Notes under the pieces: generated by a model
The model's input: only the letters and a program-made list of their open reading frames with translations
What the model was told of the DNA's origin: nothing
Databases searched by the model: none
Origin: Sphingomonas sp.
Lineage (GTDB): Bacteria; Pseudomonadota; Alphaproteobacteria; Sphingomonadales; Sphingomonadaceae
Length of the DNA stretch: 64,000 nucleotides
Direction of reading: 5' to 3'
NCBI RefSeq assembly: GCF_017745215.1
Contig: NZ_JAGHZV010000013.1
Span: 62,001 to 126,000, forward strand
Part shown: one piece after another, positions 54,119 through 62,943 of the stretch
Layout: every line of letters begins with the position of its first letter
Numbering within the stretch: the first letter of the stretch is position 1
Position numbers and translations under genes: made by a program

Positions 54119-54412
54119 CTATTCGTCCAGGCGATCGGGATGCGCGCGGAAGCCCGTGTACGGCCCGCAGTCCTCCGGGCGCTTGCGGCATGCCTTGTCG
54201 TGCGCGGCGCGCTCGCGGGCCTCGCGTTCCTCGGCGTGGCGCATCCTGCGGCCGTAGTTGCGGTCGGCCTCTTCCTGGCTCGTCGTCGCGAGGTCGACCG
54301 CCTTGGCGCCCGCCTTCACCGGCAGCGTCGCGACGTCCCACGCCGCCCTGGCGACGCAGCCGCCGCTCAAGAGCGGCAGCGCGAGGAGGAGCAGGGACGG
54401 GGCACGACGCAT
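54119..54412 (-). CDS. Small lipoprotein
   Basis: A 97-residue protein with a lipoprotein signal (SLLLLALPLLSGGC; lipobox Cys19), so probably a lipid-anchored outer-membrane or periplasmic protein. The mature part is highly charged and helical (QEEADRNYGRRMRHAEEREARERAAH-type pattern), with a later CRKRPEDC pair of cysteines. No family recognised. The start at 54412 is the ATG just before the signal with GAAGG upstream. It is 10 bp downstream of the glycerophosphodiesterase gene and likely cotranscribed. Confidence 0.72.
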   Translation of the reverse strand: MRRAPSLLLLALPLLSGGCVARAAWDVATLPVKAGAKAVDLATTSQEEADRNYGRRMRHAEEREARERAAHDKACRKRPEDCGPYTGFRAHPDRLDE

Positions 54413-54422
54413 GGCACAGCCT

Positions 54423-55520
54423 TCAACGCACGGGCGCCGAGTTGGTCTCCCGCGCCGCGACTCCGATTGCAGGATAGTCGGTGAAGAAGCCGTCGACGCC
54501 AAGTCCGATGAAATAGCGGATCTCGGCCTCGAGCTCACCATGCGCCTTGGGATCGGCGCCGGTGCGATAGCGCGGCATCAGGAAGAAATTCTCGGCGCGG
54601 AAGGTCCAGGGATGGAGCCTGAGCCCCGCGGCGTGCGCGTCGACGATCAGGTCGGTCGGATCGCCGGTCCACGGCGCGATCATCGTCAGCTCGGGGCCGA
54701 TCCCATAGGCATAGGTCGCGACCTGCTTCAGCCCCTCGGGCGTCGCCATCGCCGCGTAGCTCGGCTGGGCGTGGTCCGCCGGGCCGCCGTCCTTGCTCAT
54801 CAGCTGGATGAGGCGGATGTGCGTCATCGTCTTCAGCTTCTTGAGGTTGTCGACCTCGAACGACTGGATGAACACCGGCGCATCGGCGCGGTCCCAGCCC
54901 GCTGCCTTGAGCGTGTCGACGAGGCGCTGCTCGAGCGGCAGGCCGATCGAGGCGAAATAGCTGGGGTGCTTGGTCTCGGGATAGATGCCGATCGTGCGGC
55001 CGAGCGCCTTCGAGCGGCGCTTGGCGAGCGCGATCACTTCGTCGAGCGTCGGAATCTCGGCCTGGCCGTCATAGGCGGTGTTGCCCGGACGCAGCTGCGG
55101 CAGCCGCTCCTTGGCACGCAAGGTCTTGAGCTCGGCCAGCGTGAAGTCCTCGGTGAACCAGCCGGTCATCGTCTCGCCGTCGATCGTCTTGGTCGTGCGG
55201 CGGCTCGCGAACTCGGGGTGCGACGCGACGTCGGTGGTCTCGGTGATGTTGTTCTCGTGCCGCGCCACCAGCACGCCGTCCTTGGTGGGGACGAGGTCGG
55301 GCTCGATGAAGTCGGCGCCCTGCTCGATCGCCAGCTCGTAGGAGAGCAGGGTGTGCTCGGGGCGCAGCCCGCTCGCGCCGCGGTGCGCGATGACGATGAC
55401 CTTCGGCTCGGCCTTAGGGTCGGCCCCAGGCTCAGAATGTCCGCTCATCGGCGCGCTCTGCACCGGGGCGGCGCCCAGCGCCAGCAGCAACAGACACGAA
55501 AGCAGCGATCTCGCCATCAC
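54423..55520 (-). CDS. glpQ: Periplasmic glycerophosphodiester phosphodiesterase
   Basis: A 365-residue GlpQ-like enzyme that cleaves glycerophosphodiesters to glycerol 3-phosphate and an alcohol. It has a signal peptide (SLLSCLLLLALGAAPVQSA), then IAHRGASGLRPEHTLLSYELAIEQGADFIEPDL-type motif (about 43-75), with the catalytic His of HRG and the second His in ARHENN, and GIYPETKHP, FIQSFE and DGFFTDYP further on. Start Met1 or Met2. A YoaK gene and a lipoprotein gene follow on the same strand. The mature part lies in the periplasm. Confidence 0.92.
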   Translation of the reverse strand: MMARSLLSCLLLLALGAAPVQSAPMSGHSEPGADPKAEPKVIVIAHRGASGLRPEHTLLSYELAIEQGADFIEPDLVPTKDGVLVARHENNITETTDVASHPEFASRRTTKTIDGETMTGWFTEDFTLAELKTLRAKERLPQLRPGNTAYDGQAEIPTLDEVIALAKRRSKALGRTIGIYPETKHPSYFASIGLPLEQRLVDTLKAAGWDRADAPVFIQSFEVDNLKKLKTMTHIRLIQLMSKDGGPADHAQPSYAAMATPEGLKQVATYAYGIGPELTMIAPWTGDPTDLIVDAHAAGLRLHPWTFRAENFFLMPRYRTGADPKAHGELEAEIRYFIGLGVDGFFTDYPAIGVAARETNSAPVR

Positions 55521-55568
55521 GATCTCCTTTCGCTAGCAGCTAGACGCGAGATGTGACGGAGCCGAGGC

Positions 55569-56477
55569 ATGACGGACAACGAGAGCGTCTTCGCCGCCGC
55601 GCGCGACTGGGCCGGCGCGCGGATGGCGCTGGCGACCGTCGTCTCGACCTGGGGCTCGGCGCCGCGGCCGCGCGGCAGCCATATGCTCGTCCATGCGGAT
55701 GGGCGGTTCGAAGGCTCGGTGTCGGGCGGCTGCGTCGAAGGCGACGTGCTTGCCGTCGCGGCGGAGGTGATCGCCGGCGCGCCTGCGGTGCTCAGGGCCT
55801 ATGGCGTCGCCGATGCCGCGGCCTGGGAGGTCGGGCTGCCGTGCGGCGGACAGATCGACGTGCTGATCCAGCCGGTGTCCGACGCCGGCTTCCCGCCTGC
55901 GCTGTTCGATGCGGTCGAAGCGGCGCGTCGCGAGGGTCAGGCGATTGAAATCGCGACAAATCTCGACACCGGCCGAAGCGGCGGAGCCGGAACGTTCGTC
56001 AATCGTTATGAGCCTCCACGCCGGCTGCTCATCGTCGGCGCCGTCCAGATCGCGCAGGCGCTTGCCGCGCTTGCGCACACCTTGGGGGTGAAGACCATCG
56101 TGATCGACCCGCGCGCCCGTTTCCTCACGCCCGAGCGCTTCCCGGGCGTGGCGCTCGACGACCGCTGGCCCGACGAGGCGGTGGCGGCGCTCCGCCCCGA
56201 TCCGGTGACCGCGGTGGTGACGCTGAGCCACGATCCCAAGATCGACGACCCCGGCCTCATCGCCGCGCTCGCGTCACCCGCCGGCTATGTCGCCGCGCTC
56301 GGCTCACGCAGGAGCCATGCCGCGCGGCTCGAGCGGCTCGCGGCCGCGGGCGTCGCGCCCGCCGATCTCGCGCGGATCGAGGGCCCCGCCGGGCTCGACC
56401 TCGGCGCGATCGGCCCCTCCGAAATCGCGCTGTCGGTCGCCGCGTCGATGGTGAGGGCCTTCCATGCTCGCGCCTGA
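55569..56477 (+). CDS. XdhC/CoxI family molybdoenzyme-maturation protein
   Basis: A 302-residue protein with both XdhC domains. The N-terminal part has VVSTWGSAPRPRGSHMLV (about 24-41), GSVSGGCVEGDVL (about 49-61) and the Cys-containing VGLPCGGQIDVLI; the C-terminal Rossmann-like part has LLIVGAVQIAQALAALA and YVAALGSRRSHAARLERL. Such proteins bind molybdopterin, protect or sulfurate it, and hand it to xanthine-dehydrogenase-type enzymes. GGAGCCGAGG precedes the ATG. It overlaps the following nucleotidyltransferase gene by 14 bases. No molybdoenzyme gene lies in the window. Confidence 0.9.
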   Translation: MTDNESVFAAARDWAGARMALATVVSTWGSAPRPRGSHMLVHADGRFEGSVSGGCVEGDVLAVAAEVIAGAPAVLRAYGVADAAAWEVGLPCGGQIDVLIQPVSDAGFPPALFDAVEAARREGQAIEIATNLDTGRSGGAGTFVNRYEPPRRLLIVGAVQIAQALAALAHTLGVKTIVIDPRARFLTPERFPGVALDDRWPDEAVAALRPDPVTAVVTLSHDPKIDDPGLIAALASPAGYVAALGSRRSHAARLERLAAAGVAPADLARIEGPAGLDLGAIGPSEIALSVAASMVRAFHARA

Positions 56478-57057
56478 GGAGACGGCGCTGGTCCTGCTCG
56501 CCGCGGGCCGCTCGCGCCGGTTCGACGACGGCGACAAGCTCGCCGAGCGCTTCCTCGACAAGCCGCTGGCCTATCATGTCGTGACCGCGCTCGAGGATAT
56601 GCCCTTCGCCGCGCGGATCGCGGTGGTGTCCGAGACGCAGCTCGACTTCGCAGCGCTCGGCTACGAGGTCGTCGAGAACCCCGACCCCACGCTGGGCCAG
56701 GCGCGTTCGCTCTGCTTCGGAGTCGAGGCGGCGGAGAAGGCGGGGGTGCGCGCGGTGCTTGTCGCGCTCGCCGACATGCCGCGCGTCACCGCGACGCACG
56801 TCTACCGGCTGTTCGACGCCTCGCACGGCGACGACACGATCGTCGCGTCGAGCGACGGCGTGCAGCCCAAGCCGCCCGCGCTGTTCGGCCGCGGCCACTT
56901 CGCCGAGCTCCAGTCGCTCGACGGCGACCAGGGCGGCCGTGCGTTGATCCGGCGCGGACGGCATGTCATCACCCGTCCGGCGGAGCTCGCCGACGTCGAC
57001 ACGCAGGAAGACCTCGCCGAGCTGCGGCGGCTCTACGGGTTGCCGACCGACGGCTGA
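56464..57057 (+). CDS. mocA: MobA-like nucleotidyltransferase (molybdopterin cytidylyltransferase type)
   Basis: A 197-residue NTP-transferase. LVLLAAGRSRRFDDGDKLAE (9-28) is the nucleotide-binding loop with the conserved Lys, VLVALADMPRVT (about 99-110) holds the metal-binding Asp, and the KPPALFGRGHF segment follows. This pattern and the overlap with xdhC point to a MocA enzyme, which makes molybdopterin-cytosine dinucleotide for the xanthine-dehydrogenase family. A guanylyl-transferring MobA is less likely in this context. Symbol given with caution. Confidence 0.8.
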   Translation: MLAPEETALVLLAAGRSRRFDDGDKLAERFLDKPLAYHVVTALEDMPFAARIAVVSETQLDFAALGYEVVENPDPTLGQARSLCFGVEAAEKAGVRAVLVALADMPRVTATHVYRLFDASHGDDTIVASSDGVQPKPPALFGRGHFAELQSLDGDQGGRALIRRGRHVITRPAELADVDTQEDLAELRRLYGLPTDG

Positions 57058-57076
57058 CGTGGCGAGGGGGGTGGTT

Positions 57077-57940
57077 TTGCCTCACGGGACAATCGAACAC
57101 AGCGCCGTCGTCACCGGCGCTTCGACCGGGATCGGCTGGGCGGCGTGCAAGGTGCTGGCCGACAACGGCTGGCGGGTGTTCGGCAGCGTGCGCAAACAGG
57201 CCGATGCCGATCGGCTCGCGGTCGAGTTGGGCGAGCGCTTCACCCCGCTGGTGTTCGACGTGACCGACGAGGCGGCGGTCCGCGCCGGCGCCGCACAGGT
57301 CGCCGAGGCGTTGGCCGGGCGCAGGCTCGGGGCGCTGGTCAACAATGCGGGGATCGCCGTCGCAGGCCCGCTGATCCACCTGCCGGTCGACGACTTCCGG
57401 CTGCAGCTGGAAGTCAACCTCACCGGCGTGGTGATCGCGACGCAGGCCTTCGCGCCGCTGCTCGGCGCCGACCCGTCGCGCGCGGGGCCGCCGGGGCGGA
57501 TCCTCAACATCAGCTCGGTCGGCGGCAAGACCGCCTTTCCGTTCATGGCGCCGTACAACGCCTCGAAGTTCGGGCTCGAGGGGCTGTCGGAGGCGCTGCG
57601 GCGCGAGCTGCTGCCGTTCGGGATCGACGTGATCGTGCTCGGTCCCGCGGGCGTGCGCACGCCGATCTGGGACAAGGCCGACGCGCTCGACATCGCGCCC
57701 TATGCCGGCACGATCTACGCCGAGCCGCTCGAGCGCGTCCGCACCTTCATGGCAGAGACCGGCCGCGCGGGCCTCACCGCCGAGCAGCTCGGCAAGACGA
57801 TCCACCGCATCCTCACCGCGCGGAAGCCGCGGGTACGCTATGCCGCGGCGCGCAACATGCTCGAGGCACGGATCGTCCCGTGGATCCCCAAGCGGCTGTT
57901 CGACCGGATCATCGGCAAGCAATTGGGGCTGCTGCCCTGA
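57077..57940 (+). CDS. Short-chain dehydrogenase/reductase
   Basis: A 287-residue SDR. AVVTGASTGIGWAACKVLAD (about 11-30) is the cofactor site, VNNAGIAVAG and ISSVGGK follow, and APYNASKFGLEGLSEAL holds the Tyr/Lys pair. The C-terminal part (RVRTFMAETGR...RYAAARNMLEARIVPWIPKRLFDRII) is longer than in FabG-type enzymes and resembles the 11-beta-HSD/retinol-dehydrogenase-like class, some of which are membrane-associated. Start is probably TTG at 57077, which has GAGGGGGG five to six bases upstream; GTGs at 57059 and 57071 are alternatives. Gap to mocA about 20 bp. Confidence 0.84.
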   Translation: MPHGTIEHSAVVTGASTGIGWAACKVLADNGWRVFGSVRKQADADRLAVELGERFTPLVFDVTDEAAVRAGAAQVAEALAGRRLGALVNNAGIAVAGPLIHLPVDDFRLQLEVNLTGVVIATQAFAPLLGADPSRAGPPGRILNISSVGGKTAFPFMAPYNASKFGLEGLSEALRRELLPFGIDVIVLGPAGVRTPIWDKADALDIAPYAGTIYAEPLERVRTFMAETGRAGLTAEQLGKTIHRILTARKPRVRYAAARNMLEARIVPWIPKRLFDRIIGKQLGLLP

Positions 57941-57941
57941 G

Positions 57942-59150
57942 CTATTCGTGCCGCAGCGCGTCGATCGGGTTGAGCCCGGCCGCGCGGCGCGCCGGGAAAT
58001 AGCCGAAGACCACGCCGATCGCCGCCGAGATCGCGAAGGCGATCATGTTGATCTGTGGGTCGAACATCCAGTCGACCTGCATCACCGGCGCGAGCCCCAG
58101 CACCACCAGCTGCGCGAGCAATAGCCCGATCAGCCCGCCCAGGCACGAGAGCACCACTGCCTCGACCAGGAACTGCATCAGCACTTCGGCCGCCACCGCG
58201 CCGATCGCCAGGCGGATACCGATCTCGCGCGTGCGCTCGGTCACCGAGACGAGCATGATGTTCATGATCCCGATCCCGCCGACCACCAGGCTGATCCCCG
58301 CCACCGCCGCGACGATGCCGGTGAGCAGCGTCGTCGTGCCGGTCAGCGTCGCGCTGATCTGCGCGGTGTCGAAGATGTTGAAATCGTCCTGCTTGCCGCC
58401 GGTGATGCTCCGCCGCTCGCGCAGCAGCGTCGAGATCGAATCCTGGATCTGCCCGCTGTCATAGGCGGGATCGACGCCGACCATCATCAGCTTGATGTTG
58501 CGGTCGCCGGTGAAGCGGCGCTGGACCTGCTTGATCGGCATCACCACCACATCGTCCTGGTCGCCGCCGAAGCCGGCCTGGCCGCGCGTCGAGAGCAGCC
58601 CGATGACGTCGCACGAGATGCCGTTGACGCGCAGCCGCTGGCCGACCGGATCGGCGTTTCGGAAGAGGTTGGTCTTCACCGTATTGCCGATGATGCACAC
58701 GCCCTTGCCGGCCTGTTCCTCGGCGCGCGTCCACGTCCGCCCCGAGACGAGCGGCCAGGGCTGGACGACGAAGATGTCGTTGGTGGTGCCGTTTAGCGTC
58801 GTCGACCAGTTGGCGCCGTTGTAGATCGCGGTGACGCTGGTGCTGACCTGCGGCGCGACCGCCGTGACGCCGGCGATCTGCTCGCGCAGCGCGGCGACGT
58901 CCTCGGGCGTGAAGTCGGGCGGGCGCGGGCCGCCGCCGCCGCGGCCGAAGCCCTGGCCGGGGCGGATCTGCAACACGTTGGTGCCGAGCGCCGAGATCTG
59001 CTTCTGCACCGCCGCGGTGGTCGCCTTGCCCAGCGTCACCATCGCCACCACCGCCGCCACGCCGATGATGATGCCGAGCGTGGTGAGGAACGAGCGGAGC
59101 TTGTGCCGCGAGATCGATCGGATCGCGAGGATGAAGGTGGTGCCGAACAT
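57942..59150 (-). CDS. MacB-type ABC transporter permease
   Basis: A 402-residue membrane protein of the MacB/FtsX permease family: helix 1 (about 20-41) after the start FGTTFILAIRSISRHKLRSFLTTLGIIIG, a large periplasmic domain (about 45-275), then three helices, with VVGGIGIMNIMLVSVTERTREIGIRLAIGA (about 288-317) and the ending RRAAGLNPIDALRHE. The periplasmic domain has a Gly/Pro-rich insert (GQGFGRGGGGPRPPD, about 64-78). The permease is separate from its ATPase. The ATG overlaps the ATPase stop (TGATG). It probably exports a drug, peptide or siderophore together with the MacA-like and outer-membrane proteins. Confidence 0.92.
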   Translation of the reverse strand: MFGTTFILAIRSISRHKLRSFLTTLGIIIGVAAVVAMVTLGKATTAAVQKQISALGTNVLQIRPGQGFGRGGGGPRPPDFTPEDVAALREQIAGVTAVAPQVSTSVTAIYNGANWSTTLNGTTNDIFVVQPWPLVSGRTWTRAEEQAGKGVCIIGNTVKTNLFRNADPVGQRLRVNGISCDVIGLLSTRGQAGFGGDQDDVVVMPIKQVQRRFTGDRNIKLMMVGVDPAYDSGQIQDSISTLLRERRSITGGKQDDFNIFDTAQISATLTGTTTLLTGIVAAVAGISLVVGGIGIMNIMLVSVTERTREIGIRLAIGAVAAEVLMQFLVEAVVLSCLGGLIGLLLAQLVVLGLAPVMQVDWMFDPQINMIAFAISAAIGVVFGYFPARRAAGLNPIDALRHE

Positions 59151-59872
59151 CAGGCCGGAACTCCCACGCCCTTGCCCTGGTCGACTCGCTCGACCATCCC
59201 GTCCTTGAAGTGGACGATGGTGTGCGCGAACGCCGCCATGTCGGGCTCGTGCGTGACCATCAGCACGGTGATGCCGCTGGTGCGGTTGAGTTCGGTGAGC
59301 AGCTGCATGATTTCGATCGAGCGCTCCGAATCGAGGTTGCCGGTCGGCTCGTCGGCCAGCAGCACCGCGGGACTGGTGACGATCGCGCGCGCGATCGCGA
59401 CGCGCTGCTGCTGGCCGCCGGAGAGCTCGGCGGGCGTATGGTCCCACCAGTCCTTGAGCCCCACCTTGTCGAGCGCCGCCAGCGCCGCCGCGCGCCGCTC
59501 GGCGCGGGGATCGCCGCGGTAGAGGAGGGGCAGCTCGACATTCTCGAGCGCCGAGGTGCGCGCGAGCAGGTTGAAGCCCTGGAAGACGAAACCGAGGTAT
59601 TTCCGCCGCAGCAGCGCGCGCTGGTCGCGGTCGAGCCGCTCGACATGGACGCCCTTGAACAGGAACTCGCCGCCGGTCGGCACGTCCAGGCAGCCGAGGA
59701 TGTTCATCGTCGTCGACTTGCCCGAGCCCGAGGGTCCCATCACCGCGACGAAATCGCCTTGCCGGATGTCGAGGTCGATGCCCTTCAGCGCCTGGAACGC
59801 GGTCGGCCCCTCGCCATAGGTCTTGGTGACGCCCTTCAGCCGGATCAGCGGCAGGTCACTGGCTCCCGCCAC
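59150..59872 (-). CDS. MacB/LolD-type ABC transporter ATP-binding protein
   Basis: A 240-residue ATPase. Walker A is GPSGSGKST, the Q-loop is in FVFQGFNLLART, the signature is LSGGQQQRVAIARA, Walker B is VLLADEPTGNLD, and the H-loop is THEPD. It is of the LolD/MacB subfamily and powers the permease encoded next. The GTG at 59872 is preferred as start because GGGGGAGG lies five bases before it; an ATG ten codons upstream (59902) lies deeper in the MacA-like gene. It overlaps the MacA-like gene's end by 17 bases. Confidence 0.92.
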   Translation of the reverse strand: MAGASDLPLIRLKGVTKTYGEGPTAFQALKGIDLDIRQGDFVAVMGPSGSGKSTTMNILGCLDVPTGGEFLFKGVHVERLDRDQRALLRRKYLGFVFQGFNLLARTSALENVELPLLYRGDPRAERRAAALAALDKVGLKDWWDHTPAELSGGQQQRVAIARAIVTSPAVLLADEPTGNLDSERSIEIMQLLTELNRTSGITVLMVTHEPDMAAFAHTIVHFKDGMVERVDQGKGVGVPA

Positions 59873-61262
59873 GCTGGCCTCCCCCGCCCTGGCCGCCGGC
59901 ACCGCCCGAGCGTCGCTGGCCGCCGCCGCTGCCGCCGCTGCGCTTCGAGCTGTCGCCCGCGAGCTGGCCGGTGATCACCTTCATCCCGGGCTGGAGCCCA
60001 CCACCGGTGACTTCGGTCATCGTGCCGTTGGTGACGCCGGTGGTGATGTCGATCTTCTGCGGCTTGCCGTCGTCGCCGAGCACATAGACGGTCTGGCCGG
60101 TGCTCCGCCCGCCCGCCGCCTTCTCCGCGCCGCCGCCGCGCCGCCGCGACGGCACCAGCGCACCGGCGATGCCGCCCTGGCCGGTGCTCGCCGCCTGCGG
60201 CGTCGCCGGCGTGAAGCGTAGCGCGGCATTGGGCACGAGCAGCACATTGGGCCGCTGGGTGGTGGTGATCTCGGCGGTCGCGGTCATGCCGGGACGCAGC
60301 TTGAGGTCGGGATTCTGGACCGACAGCGTTGCGGCATAGGAGACCACCTGGGTGCTCGTCGTCGACGTGGAGGCGGAGGACGAGCTCGCCGTCGCCGACA
60401 GGTTCGAGCCCAGGTCGACGCGAGTGATCCGTGCCGGGAAGGTCTGGCCCGGGAAGGCGTCGACGGTGAAGGTCGCCTGCTGCCCTTCCTTGACTTCGCC
60501 GACGTCGGCCTCGTCGATCGCGACCTGCAGCTCCATCGCGCTGAGGTCCTCGGCGATCACGAACAGCGTCGGGGTGTTGAACGAGGCGGCGACGGTCTGG
60601 CCCGCGTCGATCTGGCGCGCGAGCACCACGCCGTTCACCGGCGAGCGGATCACCGCCTTGTAGCGCTGCGTCTGGTTCGAAGAGAGGTCGGCCTGGGCGG
60701 AGACGACATTCGCCTGCGCCGCGTGCACCGTCGCGACGTCGCGCGCGACGGCCGCCTGCGCCTGCTCCATCTCGGTCTTCGCCGGCACGCGCCCGCCCGA
60801 GAGCTTGCTGACTTCCTGGAGCCGCGAGAGCTGCGCGCGGTCCTGCTGGAGCGTCGCCTGCTGCTGCGCGACGTTCGCCCGCGCCGAGGCGAGCGCCGCC
60901 TCGCTCTGGCGGATGGCGTCGTCCAGCCGCGAGGTGTCGAGCACCGCGAGCGGCTGGCCCTTGGTCACGCGGTCGTTGACGTCGACCATCACGCTCTCGA
61001 CCAGGCCCGAAAGCTCGGAGCCGACCTGCACCTGGTTGGTCGGCGCGAGCTTGCCCGTCGCCGAGACCGTGACGCTGAGGTTCCCGCGCTGGACGTCGGC
61101 GGTGGCATATTCGGTCTTGCTGCTCGTTCCGAAGAACGACCAGGCGATGAGCACGAGCACCACGACGCCTGCGGCGACCGCCACCCATTTGAGGTAGCGG
61201 CGCCACCACGCCTGCCTGGGCGTGCCGAGGAACTCGTTGAGGTCGGTGGTGTCATTGGCCAT
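59856..61262 (-). CDS. MacA-like membrane-fusion protein (HlyD family)
   Basis: A 468-residue periplasmic adaptor with one N-terminal helix (about 26-45), a barrel/lipoyl region ([27 protein letters not shown]), a coiled-coil hairpin (about 112-195), the second lipoyl half ([19 protein letters not shown]) and a beta-barrel. It links the permease to the outer-membrane factor. The last 30 residues are a Gly/Ser/Arg/Gln tail with no counterpart in MacA, and residues 290-305 are Ser/Thr-rich. The ATG overlaps the outer-membrane-factor stop by 11 bases, so the four genes are one operon. Confidence 0.93.
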   Translation of the reverse strand: MANDTTDLNEFLGTPRQAWWRRYLKWVAVAAGVVVLVLIAWSFFGTSSKTEYATADVQRGNLSVTVSATGKLAPTNQVQVGSELSGLVESVMVDVNDRVTKGQPLAVLDTSRLDDAIRQSEAALASARANVAQQQATLQQDRAQLSRLQEVSKLSGGRVPAKTEMEQAQAAVARDVATVHAAQANVVSAQADLSSNQTQRYKAVIRSPVNGVVLARQIDAGQTVAASFNTPTLFVIAEDLSAMELQVAIDEADVGEVKEGQQATFTVDAFPGQTFPARITRVDLGSNLSATASSSSASTSTTSTQVVSYAATLSVQNPDLKLRPGMTATAEITTTQRPNVLLVPNAALRFTPATPQAASTGQGGIAGALVPSRRRGGGAEKAAGGRSTGQTVYVLGDDGKPQKIDITTGVTNGTMTEVTGGGLQPGMKVITGQLAGDSSKRSGGSGGGQRRSGGAGGQGGGGQRGGSQ

Positions 61263-62673
61263 TCGCGGTCGCCTCGGGAGTGGAGTTCAGGTCCCAGCCG
61301 CCGCCGAGCGCGAGGTAGAGCGCGATCAGCGCGGTCGCCTCGTCGGACTTGGCCTGGGAGAGCCCGTTCCTCGCCGAGAGCAATGCGCTTTCGGCCTGGT
61401 TGAGCGTAGTAAAGTCGGTGAGCCCCGAGCGATATTGCATCCGCGCGAGGATCGCCTGGTTGTTCGAAGCCTCGAGCGCGACGGCGTATTGCGCCGCGCG
61501 GTCCTGCGCTGCCTTGAGCGCCACGATCGCATTCTCGCTGTCCTCGAGCGCGGAGAGGACGCTCGACTTATAGGCGAGGAACGAGCCCTCGGCCGCGGCT
61601 TCGGCCGAGCGGACCTGGCTCTTCAAGCGGCCGCCGTCGAAGATCGTCTGCGCGATGTTGGCGAAAAGGCGCCCGGTGATCACGTCGAACAGCGAGCCCA
61701 CCGTGCCGCCGCCCGAGCCGAGGCTCCCTCCGATCGAGAGCTGCGGATAGAGCTGCGCCTCGGCGACCCCGATCCGCGCGCTGGCGGCGGCGAGGTTGCG
61801 CTCGGCCGAGCGGACGTCGGGGCGCTGGCGGAGCGTATCGGCGGGGATGCCCGCGGCGACGCTCGACGGTCCGGCCGGGATCGGCTTCACCGCTTCGAGC
61901 TGGCCCTTGAGCGCGCCCGGCGCCTGGCCGGTCAGCACGCCGATCCGCGAGACATAGCCGTTGTACGCCGATTCGAGGCTGGGGATGCTCGCGGCGGTCT
62001 GCGCCCGCTGCGCGCGTGCCGTCTCGGCGTCGATCGACGAGACGAGGCCTGCCTGGACGCGCCACTGCGCGATCTGGAGATTGTCGTCCTGGATGCCCAG
62101 GCTGTCGCGTGCATTGGCGAGCTGCGCCTGGGCAAGCCGGGCGAGCACATAGTTGCGCGCGATCTCGGCCTCGACCGAGATCAGCACCGCGGCGACGTCG
62201 TAGCTCGCCGCTTCCGCCGCCGCGCCCGCCGCCTCGGTGTTGCGGCGATTGCCGCCGAACAGGTCGACCTGGTAGCTGGCGTCGGCGCCGATCGAGAAGC
62301 TGCTGTTGTCCGCGAAGCCGCCGGTGCCGGTAACTCCCTGGTTGCGCGAAACCCCGCCCGAGGCGGTCACCGCCGGCAGCAGCGCGGCGCGCGCCTGGAC
62401 GAGCGATTCGCGTGCCTGGCGCAGCCGCGCGACCGCCTGGCCGACGTCGAGGTTCGCCGCGCGCCCCTGCTCGACCAATTGGCCGAGCAGGGGATCGTCG
62501 AATTTCTTCCACCACTCGGCCAGGTCCTCGCGGCTGCTGTCGGCGGGCACCGAATAGGCCTCGGGCACGCCGAGCTCGCTGGCGGGCTTCGGATGATAGT
62601 CCGGGCCGACGGCACAGCCTGCCAGCGGCAGTGCCGCAGCGGCGAGAATCAGGGCGAGGGGGCGTTTGGCCAT
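61252..62673 (-). CDS. Outer-membrane efflux lipoprotein (NodT/OprM family)
   Basis: A 473-residue TolC-like channel. The lipoprotein signal ends in LPLAGC with Cys20, then [18 protein letters not shown]. Two similar coiled-coil halves are seen (about 55-215 and 260-430), with [36 protein letters not shown] in the second half (about 288-322) and [25 protein letters not shown] near the end, typical of NodT. It gives the exit through the outer membrane. It is first in the minus-strand efflux operon; the promoter must lie in 62674-62943. Confidence 0.95.
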   Translation of the reverse strand: MAKRPLALILAAAALPLAGCAVGPDYHPKPASELGVPEAYSVPADSSREDLAEWWKKFDDPLLGQLVEQGRAANLDVGQAVARLRQARESLVQARAALLPAVTASGGVSRNQGVTGTGGFADNSSFSIGADASYQVDLFGGNRRNTEAAGAAAEAASYDVAAVLISVEAEIARNYVLARLAQAQLANARDSLGIQDDNLQIAQWRVQAGLVSSIDAETARAQRAQTAASIPSLESAYNGYVSRIGVLTGQAPGALKGQLEAVKPIPAGPSSVAAGIPADTLRQRPDVRSAERNLAAASARIGVAEAQLYPQLSIGGSLGSGGGTVGSLFDVITGRLFANIAQTIFDGGRLKSQVRSAEAAAEGSFLAYKSSVLSALEDSENAIVALKAAQDRAAQYAVALEASNNQAILARMQYRSGLTDFTTLNQAESALLSARNGLSQAKSDEATALIALYLALGGGWDLNSTPEATANGQ

Positions 62674-62943
62674 GGCGTCCTAGATGGTTGTCCCGGCGAA
62701 CAGTTCCACCGAAATATTGTCGCAATTTGTCTCGAACCCCGCGCGCGATGCGGGTCGAAGCGCAAACGGAACGGTTTCGAAGTCGTTCCCGCGGCGCGCG
62801 TGCGAGGGTGCGGTTTCCCCGTCGAAGCTGCCATGCGCGAGCGCTCGCGTCGGCTAACCTGGAAAACAAGTCGCAGGATTTCTGCGCTTGCCTCGGCGCG
62901 CTCGGCTTCGCATGGGGAAGCCGAAAAGCAGGAGCGGAGCGCC

